Assembly (NCBI GenBank): GCA_937910235.1 | Contig: CALENB010000136.1 | Coordinates: 1 to 35,635, forward strand | DNA from: an uncultured Myxococcales bacterium | GTDB lineage: Bacteria > Myxococcota_A > UBA9042 | Reading direction: 5' to 3' | Length of the DNA: 35,635 nt | Shown: piece by piece, positions 16,050 through 24,352 of the stretch | Layout: every line of letters starts with the position of its first letter | How positions within the stretch are numbered: the first letter of the stretch is position 1 | Program-made: the position numbers and the translations under genes | The notes under the pieces: model-generated | Seen by the model: the letters and a program-made list of their open reading frames with translations, nothing else | What the model was told of the DNA's origin: nothing | The model's database searches: none

Positions 16050-16925
16050 GTGAGTGCGCCCGACGGCCGCCGACACAGCCGACTACGGCACGGAGCGAAC
16101 GCTATCGACACCCTCTCTTCATTGTTCGACCGAGACTTGATCGTCGGCTTCGCGCTCGCGCTGCTGCTCCACCTGAGCATTGGCTGGTGGGGCGCGGGAC
16201 TCGACTTGACCAGGGCGCCACCCAAGCTGCCCGATCGCGTCGTGGCCAGGGCGGTCTACGAGGAGATTCGGTTGCCGCCACCGCCGCCGCCGCCGCCCAA
16301 ACCCAAGCCGCCGGAGCCGAAACCGGAGCCGGTGGTGAAGCAGGAGGCGCCGAAACCCGCGCCCAAGAAGCTCATGGGGCAGCCAAAGCGGAAGAAGAAG
16401 CCGAAGAAACCGGACACGAAGCCCAAACCGAAGCCCAACGAGCCGGCGCCGCTGGTGCTGTCGAAGACCTATGGCGCGACCGGTGACGGCGGTGTGGTGG
16501 TGCAGTCCGGCGAAGACGACATGTTCGGCGATCCCGGCGTGGCGGCCAACGAGAACAACACCCGCCCGCGCGGTGATGACGACGGCGGCAGCGCCGCGAC
16601 CCCGGGCCCAAAGGGCGACGGAGGCACAGCCAAAGAGCGTCAGATCCTGATCGTGCACGCCCGACCCAAGTCACGCTGCACCGTGGCGTGGCCGGAGGGC
16701 TCGCCAGGGTCCAGGCGCATCGTCGAAGTGACCCTGCTGCTCAGCGTCGACACGCTCGGCAAGGTCTCGACAAAACGCATCCTGAAGAGCGCCGGCGAGC
16801 CATTTGACAGCGCCGCGAAGGCCGCGCTGCGACGCTGCGCCTTTCGACCCGGCACGCGGGACGGAAAAGCCTTTGTTGATCGCGTACCCTTCATCGTCGA
16901 GTTCCGACCAGGGAGCAGCGCGTGA
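16050..16925 (+). CDS. tonB: TonB-like energy transducer
   Basis: The 291-residue protein has one N-terminal TM helix (about 29-50, LIVGFALALLLHLSIGWW), a Pro/Lys-rich spacer (about 76-135, PPPPPPPPKPKPPEPKPEP and several KPK motifs) and a C-terminal TonB-like domain (about 205-287). That domain reads VEVTLLLSVDTLGKVSTKRILKS and ALRRCAFRPG, the usual TonB box-binding fold. A Cys pair (210 and 263) flanks it and may form a disulfide. It links ExbBD energy to outer-membrane receptors, but no TonB-dependent receptor is in the window. The start is GTG 16050 with GAGG upstream. The Asp/Gly-rich stretch (about 154-195) between spacer and domain is unusual. The end overlaps the next gene by four bases. 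Confidence 0.88.
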   Translation: MSAPDGRRHSRLRHGANAIDTLSSLFDRDLIVGFALALLLHLSIGWWGAGLDLTRAPPKLPDRVVARAVYEEIRLPPPPPPPPKPKPPEPKPEPVVKQEAPKPAPKKLMGQPKRKKKPKKPDTKPKPKPNEPAPLVLSKTYGATGDGGVVVQSGEDDMFGDPGVAANENNTRPRGDDDGGSAATPGPKGDGGTAKERQILIVHARPKSRCTVAWPEGSPGSRRIVEVTLLLSVDTLGKVSTKRILKSAGEPFDSAAKAALRRCAFRPGTRDGKAFVDRVPFIVEFRPGSSA

Positions 16926-18064
16926 GGTTCGTGGGGCATCTTCAGCAGCGGCAGCAAGGCGCGCGAACGAGACCGAGTCCGATCGGGTTGTTGGCGCTAT
17001 TTGCCTGCATTGGCGGCCTCAGCGGCTGTGAAGCGACGTACGCGCCGCCCTCCTTGATCAACAAGCTGCGGATCGTGGGTGTACGCGCGGAGCCGCCGGT
17101 GCTGCACGCGGTTGGTATCGACCAGACCCCGCCGGTGCTGAGCTCGGTTGTCACCACCCTCACGCCGCTGGTGCTCGGCGCCGATCCGAATGAGACGCTG
17201 TGCCACGCCTGGTCCTTGTGCCTCTTCGCGCTCAATCAGAACGGCAACTACGTGTGTGTCGATCCGGATCTGGAGACGTCGCTGGGCACGGGCGCCACGG
17301 CGACGGTCACGATCGCGCAGGCCGTGCCGCTGTTTCTGAAGCTGCCGGCGGTGTTCGAGAAGTTGGCCATCACGGTGCCGCCGGAGCTGAAAGGCGTCGC
17401 CAAGACGACACCGGAGCTGAAGGACGCGAGCGGCACCGAGGTGGTTGTGCGCATCAAAACCGCCGAGGCAGGCAGCAAAGACGTGAGCGGCACCTGCCCG
17501 ACCGACGCGCTCGCGTGGCTGGCGAAACCGTGCACCGATCGCACGCGCTGTTTGGTGGGCTACAAGCGCCTCGCCCTGGCGATCAACGCCAAGGATGCCC
17601 ACACGAACCCCGTGATCACAGGGCTTGAGCTCGATGGTGTGGATTGGCCGGAAGACGTCACGCCGACGGTGCCGTGTTATCGCGGCGATGATTTCTACGG
17701 CCAAGTTGGCAGCGGAGCGGTGCCGATGACGCCGCGGTGGACCCCTGGCAGTCGCGAGGAGATCGGCCCCAGCGCGGACCCGTCAGTGACGGAGCCCGTG
17801 AAGGAGGGGCTGCTGTTCTCATGGCTCTCGACCGGAGGCGATTGGGACAAGCAACGCACGTTTGACAAGGTGCCGGCGAACGCGTTTCTGCCGCCCCACT
17901 ATGACGGTAAGGCGTCGCAGCTGCTGCGGATTTGGATGGTGGCGCGGGATGGTCGCAACGGCACGACGTGGACGAGTCGTCAGATCGAGGTGCGCAGCGG
18001 TAGCAGCAGCGCGGGCCATCCGCTGTGCAGCGCCAGACCGTCGCTGCCCGGGTGCCCAAAGTAG
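16922..18064 (+). CDS. Lipoprotein of unknown function, coupled to tonB
   Basis: The 380-residue protein has a lipobox LSGC (Cys36) after a 35-residue signal with a basic N-region. The mature part starts KLRIVGVRAEPPVL (about 48-61), a theme common to lipoproteins of myxobacteria and relatives in which 'I-x-V-R-A-x-P' begins a beta-rich domain. Several cysteines (for example CHAWSLC, about 94-100) suggest disulfides. I do not recognise a catalytic motif. The GTG start at 16922 overlaps the tonB stop in a GTGA junction, so translation is coupled and the protein likely works with the TonB/ExbBD system at the envelope. It ends 177 bases before the next gene. Confidence 0.75.
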   Translation: MRFVGHLQQRQQGARTRPSPIGLLALFACIGGLSGCEATYAPPSLINKLRIVGVRAEPPVLHAVGIDQTPPVLSSVVTTLTPLVLGADPNETLCHAWSLCLFALNQNGNYVCVDPDLETSLGTGATATVTIAQAVPLFLKLPAVFEKLAITVPPELKGVAKTTPELKDASGTEVVVRIKTAEAGSKDVSGTCPTDALAWLAKPCTDRTRCLVGYKRLALAINAKDAHTNPVITGLELDGVDWPEDVTPTVPCYRGDDFYGQVGSGAVPMTPRWTPGSREEIGPSADPSVTEPVKEGLLFSWLSTGGDWDKQRTFDKVPANAFLPPHYDGKASQLLRIWMVARDGRNGTTWTSRQIEVRSGSSSAGHPLCSARPSLPGCPK

Positions 18065-18127
18065 CGACGTCCGGCCCTGGTCAAGCGCCAAACCCTCGGG
18101 AGCGAGAGGCCGTGCGACCGTGAGACC

Positions 18128-18151
18128 GGTCCCACCACCACGCGTGGGACC
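18128..18151. repeat. Inverted repeat upstream of the sigma-54-like promoter
   Basis: GGTCCCA (18128-18134) and TGGGACC (18145-18151) are perfect 7-bp arms with a 10-base loop. It has no T run on either strand, so it is more like a regulator site or a weak stem than an intrinsic terminator. It lies about 40 bases before the sigma-54-like element. Confidence 0.4.
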
Positions 18152-18193
18152 ACGAATCCCGCCCGAAAACACCGTATTTTCAAGCTTTGAGCT

Positions 18194-18209
18194 TGGCATA
18201 GTCTCTGCA
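18194..18209 (+). promoter_or_regulatory. Candidate sigma-54 (RpoN) promoter
   Basis: TGGCAT-N6-TGCA matches TGGCAC-N5-TTGCA with GG (18195-18196) and GC (18207-18208) exactly 10 bases apart; two consensus positions differ (C to T, T to C). The transcript would start near 18220, about 20 bases before the ATG at 18242 and just ahead of the ribosome site. The inverted repeat at 18128-18151 could be a binding site for an activator. Confidence 0.45.
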
Positions 18210-18241
18210 ACCACCGTCGGCATCTGCTGACGGAGGTTCCC

Positions 18242-18940
18242 ATGAGACTGCATCGCCCATCACGACCGCGCCCTACTCACGCCACGCCTACCTCACGTGC
18301 CCGCTCGGCGTCGGGGCGATGGCGCACACCGCTGCGGCGACGTGCGGTGCCTGGGGCCGTGCCAGGGGCCGCGCTCGTGGTCGCGCTCGTGGTCGCGCTG
18401 TGGCTCCTGTCGCCCACGCCGGGGGTCGCGGCGCCGCCAGCGGCGCCTCGCACGACGCGACCGTGTGTCATCCCAAGGGTGAACATGGCGCGCGTCGAGG
18501 CCGCGTTGGCGCGGTTGGCCCAGCGCCCACAATCGCGGCAGCCGTCGCGATTGTGGGCCTTGCTGCCCGCGAAGCTCAGCGCGGGTGGCCAGCAGAGCGT
18601 CAACACTGGCGCTGGCCTCACCATCGCCGATGATGGTTCAAACGTGCGGTGGCTCGCCGGAGATCGCCGCGGTTGGAGCGTGCGGTTGAGCTGGGACCTG
18701 AGGGCGCTGTGGGCGACGCGGGCCAGGCAACGGATGCCGGCGCTGGCCCATGCGCTGCTCGTCGATCGCATCGCGACGCGGGTCGCCGCGGCCGTGCAGG
18801 CGGTGGGTCACGCTCGCGCCGTCGCCACCGAGCACCCCAACGGGACCGCCCGGTGCTTCAAGGCGCAGGCGGACGCCCGCGGTGCGGAGCTGCGGCTGCG
18901 GGCGCTGCTCGCCGCGACGCGTCAGGTCTCATCGCATTGA
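18242..18940 (+). CDS. Secreted protein of unknown function
   Basis: The 232-residue protein has a long Arg-rich N-region, a hydrophobic stretch (about 40-58, AVPGAALVVALVVALWLL) and a likely signal cleavage near residue 63. The mature part is Ala/Arg/Leu-rich and helical, with two cysteines (73 and 203). No domain is recognised. The ATG at 18242 has ACGGAGG upstream. The gene is behind a possible sigma-54 promoter, is transcribed in line with the TonB operon, and converges on prfA. A ladder of three acccgtc repeats (18949-18968) follows it. Function is open. Confidence 0.65.
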   Translation: MRLHRPSRPRPTHATPTSRARSASGRWRTPLRRRAVPGAVPGAALVVALVVALWLLSPTPGVAAPPAAPRTTRPCVIPRVNMARVEAALARLAQRPQSRQPSRLWALLPAKLSAGGQQSVNTGAGLTIADDGSNVRWLAGDRRGWSVRLSWDLRALWATRARQRMPALAHALLVDRIATRVAAAVQAVGHARAVATEHPNGTARCFKAQADARGAELRLRALLAATRQVSSH

Positions 18941-18986
18941 ACCCGTCAAACCCGTCGGACCCGTCGAACCCCGTTGCACCCAGGCG

Positions 18987-20060
18987 CTAGACCAACCCGG
19001 CCGTGGCCATGCGGGCGGTGCGCTCGGCGGCCAGCAGCGCCTCGACGACGGGATCCAGCCCGCCTTCCATGACCGCGTCGAGCGCGTGCAGCGTGAGGTT
19101 GATCCGATGGTCCGTGACGCGATTTTGCGGGAAGTTGTAGGTCCGAATCCGCTCCGAACGATCCCCAGATCCCACCTGCGCCCGGCGATCGGCGTCGTGG
19201 GCGCTCTTGGCCTGCCGGTGCTGCTCGTCGTAGAGCTTGGTGCGCAGCAGGCTCATCGCGCGATCGCGGTTCTTGTGCTGCGAGCGTTCGTCTTGGCACT
19301 GCACCACCACACCGGTGGGCAGATGGGTGATCCGCACGGCCGAGTCCGTCCGGTTGACGTGCTGCCCGCCCGCGCCACTGGCGCGATACGTGTCGATCCG
19401 CAGGTCGGACGTGTTGATCTCCAAATCGACGTCCTCGACCTCCGGCAGCACGGCCACCGTCACCGCGGAGGTGTGAACGCGGCCCTGGCTCTCCGTCGTG
19501 GGGATGCGCTGAACACGGTGGGTGCCCGACTCGTGCTTGAGCTGCGAGTAGGCGCCGAGACCGGTGATCACGCAGACCACCTCCTTCAGGCCACCCTGCG
19601 CCGCCTCATTGGAGGAGACTTGTTCGATCTTGAACTTCTTGTTGTCTGCGAACCGCGAATACATCCGCAGCAGGTCCCGCGCGAAGAGCGCGGCCTCTTC
19701 ACCGCCCGTTCCGGCGCGGATTTCGAGCACCACGTTGCTGTTGTCGCGCGGATCCTTCGGGATCAGCAGCTCCTTGATGTGGGCTTCGATGGCGCTGCGC
19801 TCGGTGGTCAACGCGTCGAGCTCCTCCCGAGCCATCGCCTTCATCTCCGGATCGCGCTCGTCTTGCACCATCTGGCGCGTCGCGTCGGCCTCTTCGCCGA
19901 GGGCGACGAAGCGGAGATAGCTCGTCACCGTGTCTTCGATCGACGTGCGCTCACGCATCAACGCGGTCATCTGAGTAGGGTCGGAGGCGATCTCAGACGT
20001 AGCCAGCGCGGCGTCGATCTCGTTGAAGCGGGCGACGACTTCGTCGAGTTGACCGAACAT
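18987..20060 (-). CDS. prfA: Peptide chain release factor 1
   Basis: The 357-residue protein has the RF1 layout: a coiled N-terminal domain, the stop-codon reading tripeptide Pro-Thr-Thr (187-189; PxT marks RF1, SPF marks RF2), and GGQ (231-233), which enters the peptidyl-transferase centre. It recognises UAA and UAG and releases the finished protein. The flanking segment RVHTSAVTVAVLPE is standard. The ATG at 20060 has AGGAG six bases upstream; a longer frame to 20177 is not needed. Downstream of prfA one often finds the methyltransferase gene prmC, but it is absent here. A membrane-protein gene precedes it on the same strand. Confidence 0.97.
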   Translation of the reverse strand: MFGQLDEVVARFNEIDAALATSEIASDPTQMTALMRERTSIEDTVTSYLRFVALGEEADATRQMVQDERDPEMKAMAREELDALTTERSAIEAHIKELLIPKDPRDNSNVVLEIRAGTGGEEAALFARDLLRMYSRFADNKKFKIEQVSSNEAAQGGLKEVVCVITGLGAYSQLKHESGTHRVQRIPTTESQGRVHTSAVTVAVLPEVEDVDLEINTSDLRIDTYRASGAGGQHVNRTDSAVRITHLPTGVVVQCQDERSQHKNRDRAMSLLRTKLYDEQHRQAKSAHDADRRAQVGSGDRSERIRTYNFPQNRVTDHRINLTLHALDAVMEGGLDPVVEALLAAERTARMATAGLV

Positions 20061-20125
20061 GACTAGCTCCTGCGTGGTGGACGGCGCGGGCCGCGCGCGA
20101 GGTGTAGTCGCCCCGCAGCTGAAAC

Positions 20126-20980
20126 TCAACCTAGCAGGTTTTCTGGGCGCGGTGACGGGGCGCTGGGAGCCGAGCAATCCAAGGCTTCAGCGGCGGCGAC
20201 CGCGACAGCCATCGCGGCCGCAGTCGGCGTCGGACGCGCCCAGGCCATGAGTCGATGCAGCCAGGGCGGAGGCCGTAAGCCGCGCCGCACCGCGACGAGG
20301 ACGCACCCAAGCGCAGCTGGGCCCGTGAGCCAGATGGCGTGGTCGGCACCGTCCAGGGTCGTGGCGAGCACGCCAGCCTCCAGCGCCGCCGCCAGGATCG
20401 TCGCCAGGGCAAGGATCGTAGCGCCGCAGGTGAGGCCGGCCGGATCTGCGAAGGTGTGCTCCGCGGCGTGCAGCGCCTGACGCGCCGACGCCGCGCCGAT
20501 TCGGACACGCAGCGCCTGCCACGCCCAAGGTGCGAGGCGGAGGGCCAAGCGGCCGACCACAGCCGCCAGCAGCGAGGCCGCCGCGGGCAGCTCCGCGTCG
20601 ACCTGAACCGAGTGCGCCGTCGACGACGCCCAAGCCCAGCCCGCGGCCGACGTCGCCACAGCCGGCAGCCAACACCACACGATCAGCGCCGCAGACGTCG
20701 AGCCGAGGCGCCAGTTGGGCGACGTCTCGCGCAGCGCCGCCCACGCCCGCCACGCCTGCGCTTCCAGGCGAAGCGTCGCGAAAGGCCCGGCGATCGGGGC
20801 GTAGAAGCGGCGCACCACCACGCGACCCGCGGGGAGTCGGGCCGCGACGACGCCGACCTCGCCAGCGACCATGGCGATCGCGCCAGGCAGCGCGGCGGCC
20901 CAACGCAACGAGGCGGGGCTGCCGCGCTTGGCTGGGCGGGGTCCCTCGGCTTGGCGGGCGGGCTGTCTTGAGCGGATCAC
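20126..20980 (-). CDS. Membrane protein of unknown function
   Basis: The 284-residue protein is Ala/Trp/Arg-rich with several hydrophobic segments (about 25-48, 97-120, 130-152, 190-215 and 220-235), so it is probably an inner-membrane protein with five to six helices. I do not recognise the family; the location directly before prfA recalls DUF1385-type genes, but their motifs are not seen. The start is GTG 20980 with AAGGGG nine bases upstream. The minus-strand hydrophobic frame is preferred over other long frames in the same stretch because only it has sensible membrane segments. It ends 65 bases before prfA and is probably co-transcribed with it. Confidence 0.55.
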   Translation of the reverse strand: MIRSRQPARQAEGPRPAKRGSPASLRWAAALPGAIAMVAGEVGVVAARLPAGRVVVRRFYAPIAGPFATLRLEAQAWRAWAALRETSPNWRLGSTSAALIVWCWLPAVATSAAGWAWASSTAHSVQVDAELPAAASLLAAVVGRLALRLAPWAWQALRVRIGAASARQALHAAEHTFADPAGLTCGATILALATILAAALEAGVLATTLDGADHAIWLTGPAALGCVLVAVRRGLRPPPWLHRLMAWARPTPTAAAMAVAVAAAEALDCSAPSAPSPRPENLLG

Positions 20981-20991
20981 GCTGGTGCCCC

Positions 20992-21018
20992 TTGTCAGGA
21001 TGGGTGGTCAACGATAAT
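20992..21018 (+). promoter_or_regulatory. Candidate promoter of the HAD phosphatase gene
   Basis: TTGTCA (20992-20997) and GATAAT (21013-21018) each match consensus at five of six bases, with a short 15-base spacer. The predicted start near 21025 lies after a GTG at 21021, which supports ATG 21060 as the translation start. Confidence 0.4.
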
Positions 21019-21059
21019 TCGTGGCTCCCTCGCAACCCTCAGTCGACGCGGAGCGCACC

Positions 21060-21725
21060 ATGGCCATTGTACATCACCCCGATCCTCGCACGATCGTCGC
21101 GCTGATCGACGCGGTGCCGGCGGGCGGAACGATCGCGACCGACTGCGACGGCACAGTGTGGACGGGCGATATCGGCGACGACGTCGTGCTGGCGGCCGCC
21201 CAAGATCCCGACCGCTTCGGTTGCGGACCGGTGGACTTTGAAGCCTACGTCGCGCGGCTGAAGACGGACTACGAAGGCGCCTGCCTCTTCGCCTGCGAGG
21301 TGCTGCGTCACATCTCACCCGACGACGCCGCGGACGCCCTGCGTGCGGTGGTGCCGACGACGTTCGCCGCGCGCCGCTACTTCGTCGAAGCGCTGCAACA
21401 AGCCATGGCGCGGGGGGTGGCGGTCTGGTTCGTCAGCGCGTCGCCGCTGCTCGCGGTCGAGGTTGGCGCTGGGATCATCCGCGTCACGCCCACCGGGATG
21501 ATCGGGATCGAGCTGGCCAGCGAAGGAATTCGTGCCCCCTGGCCGATCGGTGAAGGCAAGCCAGCGGCGTGGCGTGCGCGCGGGATGCCGAGTCTGGATC
21601 TGGCGTTTGGGGACTCCGAGTGGGACGTGCCCCTGATCGAGAGCGCCGCGACTGGCGTCATGCTGGTCCGCGCCGAGCACGACGCCGATGTCGCGCGTAG
21701 CGCCGCGGATGTACGAGGCCGCTGA
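21060..21725 (+). CDS. HAD-superfamily phosphatase (phosphoserine-phosphatase-like)
   Basis: The 221-residue enzyme has the four HAD motifs: DCDGT (28-32, nucleophile and acid Asp), FVSASP (124-129, motif II Ser126), GEGKPAA (164-170, Lys167) and FGDSEWD (183-189). The cap region between motifs I and II is helical, as in class IB phosphatases such as SerB. Motif IV usually reads GDGxND; here the order is GDSEWD. Substrate cannot be assigned; phosphoserine or a phosphocholine-type substrate is possible. The ATG at 21060 follows GGAG (21050-21053). The gene is divergent from the membrane protein upstream. Confidence 0.85.
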   Translation: MAIVHHPDPRTIVALIDAVPAGGTIATDCDGTVWTGDIGDDVVLAAAQDPDRFGCGPVDFEAYVARLKTDYEGACLFACEVLRHISPDDAADALRAVVPTTFAARRYFVEALQQAMARGVAVWFVSASPLLAVEVGAGIIRVTPTGMIGIELASEGIRAPWPIGEGKPAAWRARGMPSLDLAFGDSEWDVPLIESAATGVMLVRAEHDADVARSAADVRGR

Positions 21726-21784
21726 CCGCAACCAACCCGCCTGCGCGCAGCTGGTCCGTCCCGTCGCTTCGGGGCAACGCGACC

Positions 21785-21790
21785 TATGCT
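21785..21790 (+). promoter_or_regulatory. Possible -10 element of the Cys-rich lipoprotein gene
   Basis: TATGCT matches the -10 box of the bactofilin promoter and lies 51 bases before the ATG at 21842. No convincing -35 box is found at the right spacing, so the call is weak. Confidence 0.25.
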
Positions 21791-21841
21791 GTAGGAGGTG
21801 GTGGTGGCGTGTTTCGACCGCTGAGCCGCCCGGGAGGAGCG

Positions 21842-23227
21842 ATGAGTTTGCGCCATGCACGATGTCACGAAACCCCGCAGGGAGCGCTCATGGTGGCCTT
21901 CGCCTGCGCGCTGATCCTCGGAGTCGGGACCGGCTGCGGCGGCGGAAACGGCGGAGATCCGGGCGCTGGCGACACGGACATCGCGGACACCAACATCGCG
22001 GACACCGACGCGTCTGACACCGCGACCGTGCAGGACACGCTGTCTGGCGACGGCGCGCTCGATGACGGCGGCGCGGGGAGCTGCGGCGGCCTGAGCCAGC
22101 TCGACTGCGCCGCGACGAAGGGCTGCACGGTCGCGCTCGCACAGGACGGCTGCGGTGGCGCCAACGCGCCCAGCTTCTACGCTGGCTGTCTCGAGCCAGG
22201 GCTGACCTGCGGCGGCGTGGCGACGTGCGGCAACAAGGGCACGCAGTACGGGATCTTCCCGTGGACCTGTCTGCCAAGCGGTTGGGCAGCGGCGGGCTTC
22301 GACACCGCCAACTGCTGCCCGTCGACACCGAAACCCGAATGGTTCACGTGCAACAACGACACCGATTGCGAGGTGTTTGAGGCCGAGTGTTGCGATCACT
22401 GTAACGGCGGCAAGCTGCTGGCCGCGAACGTCACGCACATCGGAGCGGCCACGATCTCCCTCGCCAAGCCGCCGTCGACCTGCATCGCCACGATGTGCAC
22501 GGCCATGGGCTGCGCGCCCGGTGTCGGCGTCTGCGAGGCGGGCAAGTGCGCCGCGAAGCTCGACCCGGGCTGGGGTAAACCGTGCGCCAGCCTCAGCGAG
22601 ACGGACTGTGTGCTGTCGCAGCAGTGCGTGCCGGTGTTTGGCTACGACAAAGGCCAAGTCTGCGACAACGCGGCGGCGCTGACCAAGACGTTCGAGGGCT
22701 GCATGGCTCATGGCGTAAGCTGCGACGACGCGCTGACGTGCGCCAGCAAGGCCGGAAAACTCGTCGTATTTCCGTTGACGTGCCTGCCAGCCGGTTGGAA
22801 AGCCGAACCTTTCGAGACGTGCTGCAAACCCAAGCCGCTGGTGTGTGACGCGGGCGCCGCAGCCGAGTTGTCGAAGTTCTGCCTGCGCCGCGCGGGCGGC
22901 GGCACCAACCTGGAGCCAGGCATGCCGATCGAGATTGTCGTGTATCCGAAGGGCTGCCTGTCGAGCTCCTGTACCAAGGTCCATCACAAGAGCTGCGACG
23001 TGACCGTGGCGGCGGCCGACGTGAGCGTGACGGGCCTCGTCTGCGTGGAGGCCACCGGCGGCGGTGGCCCCTGCACCGCGGACTGCAATGGCGGCGGCTT
23101 CGCGACTTGCAAGCTCAGTGGCCTGGCGGCGGGCGACTATGTCGTCAGCCTCGGCAGCGTCACGTTGAAGGTGACGCTGCCGATGACGTTGCCGGTCGGC
23201 GGGCTGTGCGCGGGCGCCCAGTGGTGA
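21842..23227 (+). CDS. Large cysteine-rich lipoprotein with duplicated domains
   Basis: The 461-residue protein has a lipobox VGTGC (Cys32), an acidic linker rich in Asp and Thr (about 44-67) of the kind common in myxobacterial lipoproteins, and then a surface part with many cysteines. Residues 81-159 and 248-328 are related: both run from Cys-x-x-Leu to a C-C pair through a shared GCMAHGxSC/GCLEPGLTC core and a FPxTCLPxGW motif. Between them lies a CNNDTDCEVFEAECC region. The C-terminal part (about 340-461) is beta-rich. The function is unknown; the disulfide-rich repeats suggest an outer-surface binding protein. The ATG has a strong GGAGGAG ribosome site; a GTG at 21809 is in frame. Confidence 0.8.
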   Translation: MSLRHARCHETPQGALMVAFACALILGVGTGCGGGNGGDPGAGDTDIADTNIADTDASDTATVQDTLSGDGALDDGGAGSCGGLSQLDCAATKGCTVALAQDGCGGANAPSFYAGCLEPGLTCGGVATCGNKGTQYGIFPWTCLPSGWAAAGFDTANCCPSTPKPEWFTCNNDTDCEVFEAECCDHCNGGKLLAANVTHIGAATISLAKPPSTCIATMCTAMGCAPGVGVCEAGKCAAKLDPGWGKPCASLSETDCVLSQQCVPVFGYDKGQVCDNAAALTKTFEGCMAHGVSCDDALTCASKAGKLVVFPLTCLPAGWKAEPFETCCKPKPLVCDAGAAAELSKFCLRRAGGGTNLEPGMPIEIVVYPKGCLSSSCTKVHHKSCDVTVAAADVSVTGLVCVEATGGGGPCTADCNGGGFATCKLSGLAAGDYVVSLGSVTLKVTLPMTLPVGGLCAGAQW

Positions 23228-23331
23228 GCGGGCCAAAGTGAGGATCCCCGACAAATCTGCGCCGCGCGTCGAATCGCGCCCGTAGCTGGCGCGTTGCGTC
23301 GTCTATGGCCGTCGTGGCTGCAGGACCCATC

Positions 23332-24279
23332 ATGCGAGCGTTTGCACCTCAGTTTTTGCGTAGTCACGGCGACCACGTGCCCCCTCACAGCCGGAATAAT
23401 CGGCGCGCACGTCGTCATGGACCGTCCCTGCGCTGGGTCGGTCTGCTGGCCGCGACGGTCGCGGTGCTGCTGCTCGCCGTGGCCCCGCCAGCTTTTGCCG
23501 GCAAGCTCGACCGCGTGCGCGCCGCCGCCAAGGGCAGCCACACGAAGTCCTCAAGTCGCAGCAGCAGCGACTCCAGCTACGGCAACGGCGGCAGCGCAGA
23601 GGATGTGGTGCTGGCGCTCTACATCGTCGCCTCCCCCTGGTGGCTCCCGCACGCGGCGCTCGGCGACCAGTGGGGGCGGCCGTTCGCGTATCTCTCCCAC
23701 CCCTACGCCGATGGTCACAGCGGCTATGTGCTGCAAGCCGGCCGCGACGCCCCGGGTCACGACGCGTCGGGGCGCGCCGTGCTTGGCGCCGGCACCTCGG
23801 TGCGCGCCTCCGTGGAGGGCGGGCTCATCGACCCCACGATGACGAGATTTGGCCTCGCAGGCCGGATCTCCGGGTCGAGCCGGTTCGAAGTCGAGACGCG
23901 GTGGGACCTTTTTAGCGAGGCCCTGCCGGGCGGCGCCATCGACCAGCTCTGGCTCGGCGACGTCACCGTCACCTGGCAGCACGCGGTCGGTCGACACGGC
24001 CAGTTTCGCAGCGGCCTTGGCGTGCGCGCCTTGGTCGACAGAGGCGAGACCACGTATGGCATCAACTTCACGTACGGCATGGATCTCTACCCCGTCCGAC
24101 CGCTGGTGCTGCACGCCGCGGTCGATCTTGGCACGGTCGGCCAAGCCGTGGTCACGCAGGTGCAGGCCTCCTTTGGACTGATGCTCGGCCCGCTCGAGCT
24201 GTACGCCGGCTACGACCAGACCTGGATCGATGACATCGATCTGGGCGGCCCGACCGTCGGGCTGCGGATGTGGCGCTGA
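23332..24279 (+). CDS. Secreted or outer-membrane beta-rich protein
   Basis: The 315-residue protein has a long basic N-region, a hydrophobic signal (about 36-55) and a likely cleavage after AFA (56). A Ser-rich segment follows (about 64-77). The rest alternates hydrophobic and polar residues with aromatic girdles (YAGYDQTWI, LELYAGY and similar) and ends in GLRMWR, a pattern of a beta-barrel or beta-sandwich envelope protein. No family is recognised. The ATG at 23332 has AGGA six bases upstream; an ATG at 23305 would add nine residues. It is transcribed in the same direction as the Cys-rich lipoprotein, after a 104-base gap. Confidence 0.65.
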   Translation: MRAFAPQFLRSHGDHVPPHSRNNRRARRHGPSLRWVGLLAATVAVLLLAVAPPAFAGKLDRVRAAAKGSHTKSSSRSSSDSSYGNGGSAEDVVLALYIVASPWWLPHAALGDQWGRPFAYLSHPYADGHSGYVLQAGRDAPGHDASGRAVLGAGTSVRASVEGGLIDPTMTRFGLAGRISGSSRFEVETRWDLFSEALPGGAIDQLWLGDVTVTWQHAVGRHGQFRSGLGVRALVDRGETTYGINFTYGMDLYPVRPLVLHAAVDLGTVGQAVVTQVQASFGLMLGPLELYAGYDQTWIDDIDLGGPTVGLRMWR

Positions 24280-24317
24280 GCCCGTTCAGGTCTGGCGCTA
24301 AGGCGCTCCAGCGGCGG

Positions 24318-24346
24318 TTCACGCGTCGCGCGACTAGCGCTACTCT
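24318..24346 (+). promoter_or_regulatory. Promoter of the EI24-like gene, likely leaderless
   Basis: TTCACG (24318-24323), a 17-base spacer and TACTCT (24341-24346) resemble -35 and -10 boxes. The -10 box ends six bases before the ATG at 24353, so transcription probably begins at or within a base of the start codon. No Shine-Dalgarno sequence is present. Confidence 0.4.
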
Positions 24347-24352
24347 ACCGAC

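Noticed and set aside
18750-20066. Plus-strand open frame (438 codons) over prfA
   Set aside because: It is antisense to release factor 1 and has no support beyond being open.
20187-21035. Alternative minus-strand frame overlapping the membrane protein before prfA
   Set aside because: It is Gly/Arg-rich with no membrane segment or domain; the other frame gives a coherent hydrophobic protein.
21377-23254. Minus-strand open frame (625 codons) over the HAD and Cys-rich lipoprotein genes
   Set aside because: It spans two real genes with signal peptide and motifs on the other strand; its Ala/Arg-rich composition is that of a shadow.
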